Part shown: positions 25,614 to 33,015 of the stretch, piece by piece | How the letters are laid out: the number at the start of each line of letters is the position of its first letter | How positions within the stretch are numbered: the stretch's first letter is position 1 | Assembly: GCA_023261755.1 (NCBI GenBank) | Contig: JAGDXS010000031.1 | Location: 1-34,750, forward strand | DNA length: 34,750 nt | Origin: Thermoplasmata archaeon | GTDB taxonomy: Archaea; Thermoplasmatota; Thermoplasmata; Thermoplasmatales; ARK-15 | Direction: 5' to 3' | Made by a program: the position numbers and the translations under genes | The notes under the pieces: generated by a model | Told to the model about the DNA's origin: nothing | Databases searched by the model: none | What the model saw: the letters and a program-made list of their open reading frames with translations, nothing else

Positions 25614-26045
25614 ATGAAAACAGATACAAAGATATCCTTAAGAATCAGTCAAGTGGAATTGGATAACATAGATGACTTTTTAGTGAGACATCCTGAATTT
25701 AAAACAAGATCAGATTTTATTAGGTATGCAACAATGAAACAGCTTGAAATAATGGAAAGAGGTCAGCAAATAGATGAAGAAATTGTTCCCATAAGGATAA
25801 ATAAAAAATTCAGGGACATATTCAGTGATCTAGTCGATATTCATCTATTTTCGAACATAGATGAGGCAGTTAATTTTTTCCTAGAGAGATCTGTGCAAAC
25901 AAATAAACTCAATGAAGAATTATCCACACTAATGCAAGGTTTCATTTCAACAGACAAATTAATTGATAACTATAAAAGTTATCTTGAGGATAGGGCAACC
26001 AGCAGGATGAAAAAAGAAAAAGGTGATATGCATGATAGAAAATGA
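25614..26045 (+). CDS. Ribbon-helix-helix DNA-binding protein, possibly with two RHH units
   Basis: The 143-residue protein starts KISLRISQVELDNIDDFL, a beta-strand followed by helix, then FKTRSDFIRYATMKQLEIM, the second helix with the T-R-S-(D/E)-F-I-R pattern of CopG/NikR-type RHH domains. A second similar unit may follow: VPIRINKKFRDIFSDLV and then FSNIDEAVNFFLERSV. A single chain with two such units could form the RHH DNA-binding fold intramolecularly or as higher oligomers. The C-terminal 40 residues are helical and very charged. Its 3' end overlaps the FtsZ-like gene by 14 nt, so they are co-expressed. It may act as autorepressor or as a DNA adaptor for the GTPase. The target is unknown. 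Confidence 0.8.
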   Translation: MKTDTKISLRISQVELDNIDDFLVRHPEFKTRSDFIRYATMKQLEIMERGQQIDEEIVPIRINKKFRDIFSDLVDIHLFSNIDEAVNFFLERSVQTNKLNEELSTLMQGFISTDKLIDNYKSYLEDRATSRMKKEKGDMHDRK

Positions 26046-26835
26046 AAAAGAAAGTATTTTCAAGGGAATGATGAAAGAATGGTTAGATCCCCCATACATT
26101 CCTGTGATTGCCTTCGGTGGCGCTGGAGCCCATTTCCTAAGATCTTTTGAAAGATTGCTATCAATATACAGGAATGGCGATGATCCAGATAATTTTTCAA
26201 ACATATTTACTGTCTATGTTAATACAAAACAAGAAAGTGATATGGATAATTTTCCATTTGTTAGAACTGTTTTAATCACAAATTCTATCCTAGGAGTTCA
26301 TTCAGATACAAATGGATATGTTGAAGTAGGCGAAAAGCTCATTGAAGATAGTTTTGATGAAATTTTTGAAACTTTCACTGGAAAAATATCTATTAATTTA
26401 AAGAAAGCGGATGCAGTTATCTTGGTCGCAGCTTTTGGTGGTGGAATGGGAACAGGTGGCATAAAAGAAGCTTTGAAAATTTTAAGCATAAAATATCCCT
26501 CCCTTCCAGTATTCCCTGTTATAGTAATGCCATTTTCATTTGAAACAAGGAGCATAGATCTAAAATCAGAAATAAATGAGGTATTGGAATTTAACAGGAA
26601 GCCTACAGTGATAAAAAATTCAGAATTTATTCACCTGGATGAGAATAAAAAAATGAAATTCTCAGATCTTCTGGAAGAAATAAATTACAATGTTGCAAAA
26701 AAGATAATGGATATCGTCCTTCAGGTAAAGAATGAAAAGGAAATAGTATTCAAAGAATTATATGGCGGAATGTTTGAGGAAGAATTCCAGCAGGCCATTT
26801 CTGGATTACTCTTAAAACAAATAAAACCCATTTAA
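26032..26835 (+). CDS. Truncated FtsZ/tubulin-like GTPase
   Basis: The 267-residue protein aligns by motif with the FtsZ nucleotide-binding domain. VIAFGGAGAHFLRSF (25-39) is the T1 loop, GVHSDTNGYVEVGEK (88-102) occupies T3, and VAAFGGGMGTGGIKEA (132-147) is a T4 tubulin-signature loop. FPVIVMPFSFE matches T5, and a long helix, LLEEINYNVAKKIMDIVLQ, matches the region up to H7/T7. It then ends within about 45 residues, so the catalytic T7 loop (N-x-D-x-x-(D/E)) and the FtsZ C-terminal domain are absent. T1 has A-H where canonical FtsZ has C-N. The ATG at 26032 follows AAGGTGAT by 4 nt; a GTG at 26023 is the alternative. Function is unknown: a non-polymerising or partner-dependent FtsZ paralogue is likely. 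Confidence 0.78.
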   Translation: MIENEKESIFKGMMKEWLDPPYIPVIAFGGAGAHFLRSFERLLSIYRNGDDPDNFSNIFTVYVNTKQESDMDNFPFVRTVLITNSILGVHSDTNGYVEVGEKLIEDSFDEIFETFTGKISINLKKADAVILVAAFGGGMGTGGIKEALKILSIKYPSLPVFPVIVMPFSFETRSIDLKSEINEVLEFNRKPTVIKNSEFIHLDENKKMKFSDLLEEINYNVAKKIMDIVLQVKNEKEIVFKELYGGMFEEEFQQAISGLLLKQIKPI

Positions 26836-26857
26836 TTTTATTTTTTTTGTATTATTT

Positions 26858-27622
26858 ATGAAAATCAACGATCTTGACATGAGTAACTGGAAGTCATACG
26901 ATGATATTTTAACAGATTCCCTGTGGATATTTGAAAGCAGGGAAAAGGGTTTTACAAGGAATGGGGAATACCATGGAAATTTCATTCCACAGATACCAAG
27001 GCAGGCAATTTTGAGGTTTACAAAAAAGGGTGAATATATCCTGGATCCATTTGCAGGTCTAGGAACATCATTAATTGAAGCAAAATTACTTCATAGAAAT
27101 TCTATAGGAATAGAATTGTCAAAAGAAAATGTGGAAAGGATAAAAAAATTGCTACAAGATACTCCAGGTGATGGAGATCATACAATCATGCATGGAAACG
27201 CAATGGATGAAAATATTTTCAAAAATATGAGGAAAATTCAACTGGCTATACTTCACCCACCATACTGGAATGCAATCAAATTCACGGATGACGAAAATGA
27301 TCTCTCAAATTCAAAGAACCTTAACGATTTCCTTTCTAAATTTTCAAAAATTGTTAAAAATGTATCTTCTGTTTTAGATTCTCACAGGTACCTTGTCCTG
27401 GTAATAGGAGATATTTACAGGCGAGGTAATGTAATACCATTAGGTTTCCTAACCATGAATGAAATATTGAAGAATGAATATCAATTAAAGGGAATAGTGG
27501 TAAAAAACATTGAAGAAAACAGGGGTAAAAGGGGCAAATATTCACTATGGAGATACAGAGCCCTTTTAAATGGATTTTACATATTCAAGCACGAATATGT
27601 TATATTTTTTAAGAAAAAATAA
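26858..27622 (+). CDS. DNA methyltransferase (amino-group, N4-cytosine/N6-adenine class), HPPYW variant
   Basis: The 254-residue protein has motif I DPFAGLGTSLIEAKL (63-77) and SIGIELSKENV (motif II). The catalytic motif IV is HPPYW (133-137), where most homologues have (D/S)PPYW. YLVLVIGDIYRRGNVIPLGF follows, as in N4-type enzymes. Motif I precedes motif IV, and there is little room for a large target-recognition domain. It would transfer methyl from S-adenosylmethionine to an exocyclic amino group in DNA. No restriction nuclease is near, so it is an orphan, possibly regulatory, enzyme. It starts 22 nt after the FtsZ-like gene, across a T8 run that might partly terminate. An RNA substrate cannot be excluded. 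Confidence 0.78.
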   Translation: MKINDLDMSNWKSYDDILTDSLWIFESREKGFTRNGEYHGNFIPQIPRQAILRFTKKGEYILDPFAGLGTSLIEAKLLHRNSIGIELSKENVERIKKLLQDTPGDGDHTIMHGNAMDENIFKNMRKIQLAILHPPYWNAIKFTDDENDLSNSKNLNDFLSKFSKIVKNVSSVLDSHRYLVLVIGDIYRRGNVIPLGFLTMNEILKNEYQLKGIVVKNIEENRGKRGKYSLWRYRALLNGFYIFKHEYVIFFKKK

Positions 27623-27648
27623 ATATCAATCTTTATTTTAATCAAATA

Positions 27649-28653
27649 ATGATGGAAGATTATTTTGAAATTGACTGGAATAACATTTTAAACGAATTAA
27701 ATAAAAGGAATATAAAATCAATTTTGATTGAGCTTCCTGAAGGTTTAAAGCAATTTATACCTGAAATAGATGCAAAATTATCGGGATACAGAACATACTA
27801 TTCTGGAGAAAATATTTACGGTTCTTGTGATACAAATTATTCAATTAGTGTTGATGGTGTATTACATTTTGGCCATGCACCAATGAGAAATTTACAATAT
27901 TTCAAAAATACAATTTTCGTGGAATTGAAAAGAAAAATAAATATAAATAAAAAATTAGTTGAAAATATTCTATCTTTGAATTGCAAAAGGATTGGAATTC
28001 TCGCCACCGTTCAGTACATTTCCATGATAGAAAATTTATCTAAGGAGCTTAAAAAATTTGGCATTGAAACAATTACATCTGAAGGAGATGATAGATTATA
28101 TTATCCAAGCCAGGTTTTGGGATGTGACTTCAGCGCAGCGGAAAAAATAAAGGAAGATGTTGATTGTTTTATTGTCCTTGCTGATGGTACATTTCACGCA
28201 AGTGGCATATTCATGGCAACGGATAAGCCTACTTATTCAGCAGAACCTGTGAGTGGAAAGATAATCAGGATAGAGAATGATCAATTTTTAAGATCAAGAT
28301 ATTTGGCCATGGAAAAAGCAAGAGAGGCTAAAAATATAGGCATTTTGGTTTCAACTAAGTTAGGCCAATACAGAATTGCAATAGCAAATATGCTAAAAAA
28401 TAAAATTATAGAAAGTGGAAGGAAGGCCTTTATTATAGTGTTGAACGAAATTTCTCCACAGAAATTAATTAATTTAAATATGGACGCATATGTTAATACA
28501 GCCTGCCCAAGAATTGCCTTGGACGATACATCCTTATATGAAAAGCCAATTTTAACACCCACTGAAATGGAAATGGTTCTTGGTATAATTCCATATGATA
28601 ATTATGTTCTTGACAGGATAAATTTTGTAAATGATATTAGAAAAGATTTATAG
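27649..28653 (+). CDS. dph2: Diphthamide biosynthesis enzyme Dph2
   Basis: The 334-residue protein is the archaeal Dph2. It has LIELPEGLKQFIP near the start and three cysteines that bind the non-canonical radical-SAM [4Fe-4S] cluster: C60 (YGSCDTN), C159 (LGCDFSAA) and C286 (NTACPRIALDD). HFGHAPM and LADGTFHASG are also typical. It transfers the 3-amino-3-carboxypropyl group from SAM to the histidine of elongation factor 2, the first step of diphthamide synthesis. Length and cluster ligands are normal. Two consecutive ATG codons (27649, 27652) make the start ambiguous by one residue. It follows the methyltransferase gene by 26 nt and precedes purN by 23 nt. Confidence 0.95.
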   Translation: MMEDYFEIDWNNILNELNKRNIKSILIELPEGLKQFIPEIDAKLSGYRTYYSGENIYGSCDTNYSISVDGVLHFGHAPMRNLQYFKNTIFVELKRKININKKLVENILSLNCKRIGILATVQYISMIENLSKELKKFGIETITSEGDDRLYYPSQVLGCDFSAAEKIKEDVDCFIVLADGTFHASGIFMATDKPTYSAEPVSGKIIRIENDQFLRSRYLAMEKAREAKNIGILVSTKLGQYRIAIANMLKNKIIESGRKAFIIVLNEISPQKLINLNMDAYVNTACPRIALDDTSLYEKPILTPTEMEMVLGIIPYDNYVLDRINFVNDIRKDL

Positions 28654-28676
28654 TAAAAAACATTTATATTGAAAAT

Positions 28677-29300
28677 ATGAATATAGGTGTTCTTGTTTCA
28701 GGAAGAGGCACGAACTTACAATCAATAATAGATGCTTCTGAAAATGGAAGAATAAAATCGAAGGTAGTGGTGGTGATATCAAATAAAAAGGATGCTTATG
28801 CACTTGAAAGGGCAAGGATGCACAATATACCAGGTTATTTCATTTCATCCAAGAATAAGAGCCCTGAAGAATATGACGCTGAATTAATAAAAATTCTTGA
28901 AAATTATAATGTTGATTTTGTAGTTTTAGCAGGTTACTTAAAAATTCTTACAAATATGTTTATAGAAAAGTACTATGATAAAATAATAAATATTCATCCA
29001 GCCCTTCTGCCAAGTTTTGGTGGTAAAGGGTATTATGGTGAACATGTCCATGAAGCTGTTCTGAAAGCAGGATGCAAAGTTTCTGGATGCACAGTTCATT
29101 TTGTCAGGCCAGAAATTGATCATGGGCCCATCATTATACAGAAATGTGTTGAAGTTCTTGATAATGATAATGCTGAAACATTGGCTGAAAGGATTCTTCC
29201 GTATGAGCATGAATCTTTGATAGAAGCAATAAAAATAATTGAAGAAAAAAATTACATGATAGATGGAATGAGGGTAAAGATATTAAGGTGGAACAACTAG
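28677..29300 (+). CDS. purN: Phosphoribosylglycinamide formyltransferase (GART)
   Basis: The 207-residue protein has the PurN pattern GVLVSGRGTNLQSIIDA (phosphoribosyl-binding), VVLAGYLKILT and NIHPALLPSFGGKGYYG, with the catalytic Asn and His. GCTVHFVRPEIDHGPII carries the catalytic Asp. It formylates GAR with 10-formyl-tetrahydrofolate in de novo purine synthesis. Length is usual for the family. Its 3' end overlaps the convergent UspA gene by 18 nt. A CATTTATATTG stretch in the 23-nt gap after dph2 is too close to act as a leaderless promoter, so purN is likely read through from upstream. Confidence 0.95.
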   Translation: MNIGVLVSGRGTNLQSIIDASENGRIKSKVVVVISNKKDAYALERARMHNIPGYFISSKNKSPEEYDAELIKILENYNVDFVVLAGYLKILTNMFIEKYYDKIINIHPALLPSFGGKGYYGEHVHEAVLKAGCKVSGCTVHFVRPEIDHGPIIIQKCVEVLDNDNAETLAERILPYEHESLIEAIKIIEEKNYMIDGMRVKILRWNN

Positions 29301-29705
29301 AACAGGTATGTTGCTCTTAACGATCAATGCCTGGCTTACGCTACCAAGGATTAATTTTTCGAGGCCCTTGAGTTTCCTTGTTCCTGTAACGATCATCTCA
29401 AATTTATTTTCTTTTACAAAATCCAAAATTACTTGATCAACATTTTTTCTTTCATCATACTTGTAAGCGAATTTAAAATTTCTGTTTTCGAATATGGCCT
29501 TGAACAGGTCCCTTAAATAGAATATGAAATTTTCAATCTTGTCAAATGTCCTTGTACCTTCATAGAGTTCAACTTTAAATGGTATTTCAGTATCTGTTAA
29601 AACATACAGGCCCGTTACCTCATCCCCTTCTTTGATAATTTTTTTAAGAAATTCTGCTGCGGCAACAGAACCGGAAGATCCATCAAAAGCTAGTAAAATT
29701 TTCAT
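29283..29705 (-). CDS. Universal stress protein (UspA family)
   Basis: The 140-residue single-domain Usp starts KILLAFDGSSGSVAAAEFL, with the family's first strand and Asp. It ends with VTGTRKLKGLEKLILGSVSQALIVKSNIPVLVV, matching the G-x2-G-x9-G-(S/T) nucleotide-binding motif in loosened form (GTRKLKGLEKLILGSVS). ATP or AMP binding is therefore possible. It is expressed separately from its convergent neighbour purN, with a TTTAATTTA box about 20-25 nt upstream. Role in stress response is only the family's general association. Confidence 0.88.
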   Translation of the reverse strand: MKILLAFDGSSGSVAAAEFLKKIIKEGDEVTGLYVLTDTEIPFKVELYEGTRTFDKIENFIFYLRDLFKAIFENRNFKFAYKYDERKNVDQVILDFVKENKFEMIVTGTRKLKGLEKLILGSVSQALIVKSNIPVLVVPP

Positions 29706-29840
29706 GTTTCAATAAATTAAATCCTGTTTTATTAAATTTTCTGAAATTCTTTTTAAAGAACATTCCAGTAGAATTTCACAAAAGTTAAATAATAAAAATA
29801 TATGAGGTAAAAGGTAATAAGATTTAAAGGTGCATCAAAT

Positions 29841-30125
29841 ATGAAAATGCCAAATAAGGTAAAAAGATATTGCCCTTACTGTAAAAGGCATACTATTCAT
29901 GAAGTTGAAAGAGTGAAGAAAAGGAAGGCAAGCGAATTGAGATGGGGTCAGAGAAGATTCAGAAGGGTAACTTCCGGATATGGTGGCTTCCCAAGGCCTA
30001 AATTTGAGGGCAGGGAAAAACCAACAAAGAGAATAAACATTAGGTACAGGTGTACAGTTTGTCATAAGGCGCATACTGTGCCAACATGGAGAGCAAAGAA
30101 ATTTGAGTTGATAGAGGTTGAGTAA
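29841..30125 (+). CDS. rpl44e: 50S ribosomal protein L44e (eL42)
   Basis: The 94-residue protein reads [20 protein letters not shown] at the start. A second CxxC pair (RCTVCHKAH) near residue 75 completes a zinc-ribbon. [20 protein letters not shown] is the conserved glycine/basic centre of L44e, near the ribosomal E site. An AAAGGTG Shine-Dalgarno lies 7 nt before the ATG, and an AATATATGAGG-type TATA stretch near 29793-29803 implies a leader of about 20 nt. It is the first gene of the translation/ribosome-biogenesis operon. Confidence 0.96.
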   Translation: MKMPNKVKRYCPYCKRHTIHEVERVKKRKASELRWGQRRFRRVTSGYGGFPRPKFEGREKPTKRINIRYRCTVCHKAHTVPTWRAKKFELIEVE

Positions 30126-30126
30126 T

Positions 30127-30327
30127 ATGGAAGGAAAGAAATTATACAAACCAACAAAAATAGATAAAAAGTTTGTAAAAATTAAATGCCCTGACTGCGG
30201 CAATGAAGAGATCACATATGTTAGGGGAAGCACGGAGGTAAGATGCAGCGTATGCGGTTCGACCCTTGCAATACCTACTGGGGGTAAAATTTTAATCAAG
30301 GGTGAAATAACGGGGACTTTTGAATGA
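30127..30327 (+). CDS. rps27e: 30S ribosomal protein S27e (eS27)
   Basis: The 66-residue protein has the S27e C4 zinc ribbon: CPDCGNEE and then CSVCGSTLAIPTGGK. The ATG at 30127 is the natural start (MEGKKLYKP), preceded by GAGG about 10 nt upstream. An in-frame TTG at 30118 overlapping L44e would add only MSN. It follows the L44e stop by 1 nt and overlaps aIF2-alpha as ATGA, so the three are translationally coupled. Confidence 0.95.
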   Translation: MEGKKLYKPTKIDKKFVKIKCPDCGNEEITYVRGSTEVRCSVCGSTLAIPTGGKILIKGEITGTFE

Positions 30328-31088
30328 AAAAGGAGTATCCAGATGTTGGTGATTTCGTAATTGGTACCGTTGAAACGGTTAAGGATTACGGTGCTTTCGT
30401 TAATCTTGATGAATATCCAAACAAGAAAGGTTTCATACACGTTAGCGAAATAGCATCTGGATGGATAAAATACATTAGGGATTATGTTAGGGAGGGGCAG
30501 AAGGTAGTATGTCAGGTAATAGATATAAATAAGGAAAAGGGGCACATAGATCTTTCACTCAAAAGGGTAAATGAGCATCAGAGAAGGGAAAAAGTACAGG
30601 AATGGAAAAATGAACAGAGGGCAAAAAAGCTTTTTGATATTGTTAAGGAAAGGAGTAAGCTCAGTATTAATTTTGATGAAATAGCTGAAAATTTAGAATC
30701 AAAATATGGAACATTGTTTTCAGCTTTTGAGAACGCAGCCATGGATGAGGATGAATTTGAAAAAGAAAATAAAGGCCCATGGGTAAAAATTTTCATAGAT
30801 GTGGCTAAGGAAAATATTGAGCCACCGCGCGTTAAGATATCTGGTTTTGTAGAACTAACATCAAATGACAGGAATGGCATAGAAACTATTAAGAAAGCTT
30901 TACTTACAATTCACAAGCCCGAAGATGGCGTATCAGTCCAATATACTGGTGCTCCAAGGTACAGAATTGTGGTAGAATCTACCGATTACAAGACAGCAGA
31001 GGAAAAATTAAAGGAGGCTGCTGATACTGCTGTTGAATACATAAAAAAGCATGGTGGAAATGGAGAATTTTTCAGGAAGGTAGAATAA
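30324..31088 (+). CDS. Translation initiation factor aIF2 subunit alpha
   Basis: The 254-residue protein opens with an S1/OB domain (GDFVIGTVETVKDYGAFVNL, KGFIHVSEIASGWIKYI, GHIDLSLKRVNEHQRREK). A helical middle (LSINFDEIAENLE) and a C-terminal alpha/beta domain (PPRVKISGFVELTS, YRIVVESTDYKTAEEKL) follow. This is the full three-domain aIF2-alpha, which helps aIF2-gamma bind initiator Met-tRNA. Length is normal. The order S27e - aIF2-alpha - Nop10 - PAC2 is a conserved archaeal arrangement. Confidence 0.95.
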   Translation: MKKEYPDVGDFVIGTVETVKDYGAFVNLDEYPNKKGFIHVSEIASGWIKYIRDYVREGQKVVCQVIDINKEKGHIDLSLKRVNEHQRREKVQEWKNEQRAKKLFDIVKERSKLSINFDEIAENLESKYGTLFSAFENAAMDEDEFEKENKGPWVKIFIDVAKENIEPPRVKISGFVELTSNDRNGIETIKKALLTIHKPEDGVSVQYTGAPRYRIVVESTDYKTAEEKLKEAADTAVEYIKKHGGNGEFFRKVE

Positions 31089-31089
31089 G

Positions 31090-31263
31090 TTGAGAACAAA
31101 AATAAAAAAGTGCAACTATTGCAAAATTTATACTTTAAAGGATTACTGCCCAAAGTGTGGAAGACCAACAGGAACAATTTCACCGCCACATTTTTCACCA
31201 GAAGATAAATATGGTAAATATAGAAGGGAACTAAAAAAGATGGAGGCTGAAAAGAATGGATAA
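31090..31263 (+). CDS. nop10: H/ACA ribonucleoprotein component Nop10
   Basis: A 57-residue gene with a TTG start at 31090, one base after the aIF2-alpha stop. The product starts with a zinc ribbon, KKCNYCKIYTLKDYCPKCG, i.e. two CxxC pairs. It continues RPTGTISPPHFSPEDKYGKY with the conserved P-P-(R/H)-F-S-P-x-D-(K/P)-Y segment that contacts Cbf5. Nop10 is part of the H/ACA pseudouridine synthase complex for rRNA. Its 3' end overlaps the PAC2-family gene by 8 nt. Confidence 0.93.
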   Translation: MRTKIKKCNYCKIYTLKDYCPKCGRPTGTISPPHFSPEDKYGKYRRELKKMEAEKNG

Positions 31264-32011
31264 TGTTCTTATTAAATTGTATAAAAAACCTAAATTAAAG
31301 AATCCAATCCTGATAGAAGGTTTACCAGGAGTAGGCAATGTTGGCAAGGTAGCGGCTGAATATTTACTTTCAAAGCTTAAGGCAATGAAGTTAGCAGACA
31401 TATATTCAAAATACTTCCCACCTCAGGTCCTTATTAATGATGACGGCACTCTTTATCTTGTAAAGAATGAGCTTTATTATGTTAAAACCAAAGGCCAGAA
31501 TGATTTAATATTTTTGGTGGGCGATTATCAGGGAATGTCAAATGAAGGGCAGTTTGAACTTTCATATACGGTTCTAGAGATTGCAAAAATGTTTAATGTG
31601 AAGCTCATATACACATTAGGAGGTTTTGGCACAGGCCAGTTATCAGATAAGCCTAGGGTATTTGGAGCAGCTACAAATTCAAAGATCGTTGACGATCTTA
31701 AAAAGTTTGATGTAATATTTTCTGCCGGTGAGCCAAGTAATGGTATTGTGGGTGCAGCAGGTCTTCTCCTTGGCATTGGCATGAATTTCTTTAATATGGA
31801 AGGTGCATGTTTAATGGGTGAAACATCAGGATATTTCACAGATCCAAAGGGTGCCATGGCAGTTCTTAAGGTCCTGGTGAGTATATTGAAATTGGATATT
31901 GATTTTTCAGAACTTGAATCAAAGATCCAGGCACTGAATGAGCTTACTCAGAAAATGCAGGAGCAGGTAGAGCAAAAAATTAAAAAGGATGATCTTGGTT
32001 ATATTGGTTAA
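31256..32011 (+). CDS. PAC2-family protein (archaeal proteasome-assembly-chaperone homologue)
   Basis: The 251-residue protein has NPILIEGLPGVGNVGKVAAEYL near the N-terminus, the PAC2 family hallmark. DLIFLVGDYQGMSNEGQFEL, YTLGGFGTGQ and PSNGIVGAAGLLLGIG follow, and it ends in a charged coiled-coil-like tail of about 35 residues (LNELTQKMQEQVEQKIKKDD). Archaeal homologues (PbaA/PbaB) bind proteasome subunits or the 20S core. Its location directly after Nop10 is conserved in archaea. Homology is clear; the precise client here is an inference. Confidence 0.88.
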   Translation: MDNVLIKLYKKPKLKNPILIEGLPGVGNVGKVAAEYLLSKLKAMKLADIYSKYFPPQVLINDDGTLYLVKNELYYVKTKGQNDLIFLVGDYQGMSNEGQFELSYTVLEIAKMFNVKLIYTLGGFGTGQLSDKPRVFGAATNSKIVDDLKKFDVIFSAGEPSNGIVGAAGLLLGIGMNFFNMEGACLMGETSGYFTDPKGAMAVLKVLVSILKLDIDFSELESKIQALNELTQKMQEQVEQKIKKDDLGYIG

Positions 32012-32012
32012 T

Positions 32013-32885
32013 ATGATAGGCATTATTGGCATTGGACAGATGGGTAAGCCATTTGCAAAGAATATTTCAAAATGTGGTTATCCTCTCATAGTATGGAACA
32101 GGACAATAGAAAAGGCAAAGTCAGTTTTAGGCCCGGGCATAGATTTGGCAGATTCACCTGCAGATCTTGCAAAAAAGGCGGACATAATCATATTAATGCT
32201 TTCAAATAATGAGGCAGTTGAGCATGTCATATTTAGTGACAATGGCATTTATCCAGAATTGAACAGTGGTAAGATAGTAATTGATATGAGTACTCTGTCG
32301 CCAACTTTTTCCATTGATGTTTCAAAAAGAATTTCAAAAAAAGGTGCATTCTACCTTGATGCTCCAGTTATAGGATCTGTTCCTCAGGCAGAAAGGGCAG
32401 AACTTACAATTCTCGTGGGGGGTAACTATGAAAAATTCAACAGTGTTTTATACATATTCAAATGCTTAGGAAAGAACATATTTTATCTAGGGCCAAACGG
32501 ATCAGGCCTTTCAATGAAAATGGTTAATAATGTTGTAATGGGCGGAAACCTTGAAATACTTTCTGAAGCATTGTCTTTAGGAGAATCACTGGGCCTTGAT
32601 AGAAAAACGATGCTTGATATAATATCATTGGGTAGTGCAAATTCAAGGATTCTTGAACTAAAAAGAGAAAATTTAATCAATAATGAATATGAACCTGCTT
32701 TCAAGCTTCAGCATGAAGAAAAGGATCTTTACTATGCACTTGACATGGCAAGGGTTTCAAAAACTGTTATGCCTGCCACAGCTGTTATCCATGAAATTTA
32801 TAAATATGGATTATCAAAAAATAAAGGTGACAGGGATATTTCATTCATTTTTAAAATTTTAAAAGAATTGTCAGGAAAGGATTAG
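32013..32885 (+). CDS. Beta-hydroxyacid dehydrogenase (3-hydroxyisobutyrate dehydrogenase-like)
   Basis: The 290-residue protein begins MIGIIGIGQMGKPFAKNISK, the NAD-binding GxGxMG loop. It then has DMSTLSPTF (D-x-S-T substrate loop), FYLDAPVIGSVPQAE (D-A-P-V-x-G-S) and GSGLSMKMVNNVVM with the catalytic lysine. HWN-equivalents are consistent with HIBADH, tartronate semialdehyde or glyoxylate/succinic semialdehyde reductases. The wording D-A-P-V-x-G-S with P-Q-A-E resembles the GLYR/GHB-reductase branch as well. The ATG at 32013, just after the PAC2 stop, is preferred. An upstream ATG at 31989 inside PAC2 would add a non-homologous leader. Its stop lies 1 nt from the 3' end of the convergent tRNA-Ser gene. 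Confidence 0.87.
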   Translation: MIGIIGIGQMGKPFAKNISKCGYPLIVWNRTIEKAKSVLGPGIDLADSPADLAKKADIIILMLSNNEAVEHVIFSDNGIYPELNSGKIVIDMSTLSPTFSIDVSKRISKKGAFYLDAPVIGSVPQAERAELTILVGGNYEKFNSVLYIFKCLGKNIFYLGPNGSGLSMKMVNNVVMGGNLEILSEALSLGESLGLDRKTMLDIISLGSANSRILELKRENLINNEYEPAFKLQHEEKDLYYALDMARVSKTVMPATAVIHEIYKYGLSKNKGDRDISFIFKILKELSGKD

Positions 32886-32886
32886 G

Positions 32887-32968
32887 CGCGGGGAGAGGGA
32901 TTCGAACCCTCGCATCCTTTCGGATAACGGCTTAGCAGGCCGTCGCCATACCGCTAGGCTATCCCCGC
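32887..32968 (-). tRNA. tRNA-Ser (anticodon GCT)
   Basis: A type II tRNA of 82 nt with acceptor arms GCGGGGA and TCCCCGC and discriminator G. The anticodon arm ACGGC-CTGCTAA-GCCGT gives GCT. A long variable arm (TATCC-GAAA-GGATG) and a T loop GGTTCGAATCC complete it. It decodes AGC/AGU serine codons. No intron is present and CCA is not encoded. A TATA-like TTTATACAATA lies about 30 nt upstream in the short region shared with the divergent radical SAM gene. Confidence 0.94.
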
Positions 32969-33015
32969 TTTTCTTATAACAAAAATGTAATATTGTATAA
33001 ATTATTTTTCTTTTG

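Noticed and set aside
29835-30545. 236-codon open frame on the minus strand opposite L44e, S27e and aIF2-alpha
   Set aside because: It is the antisense shadow of three certain genes, with no family resemblance and a low-complexity Leu/Pro/Phe composition.
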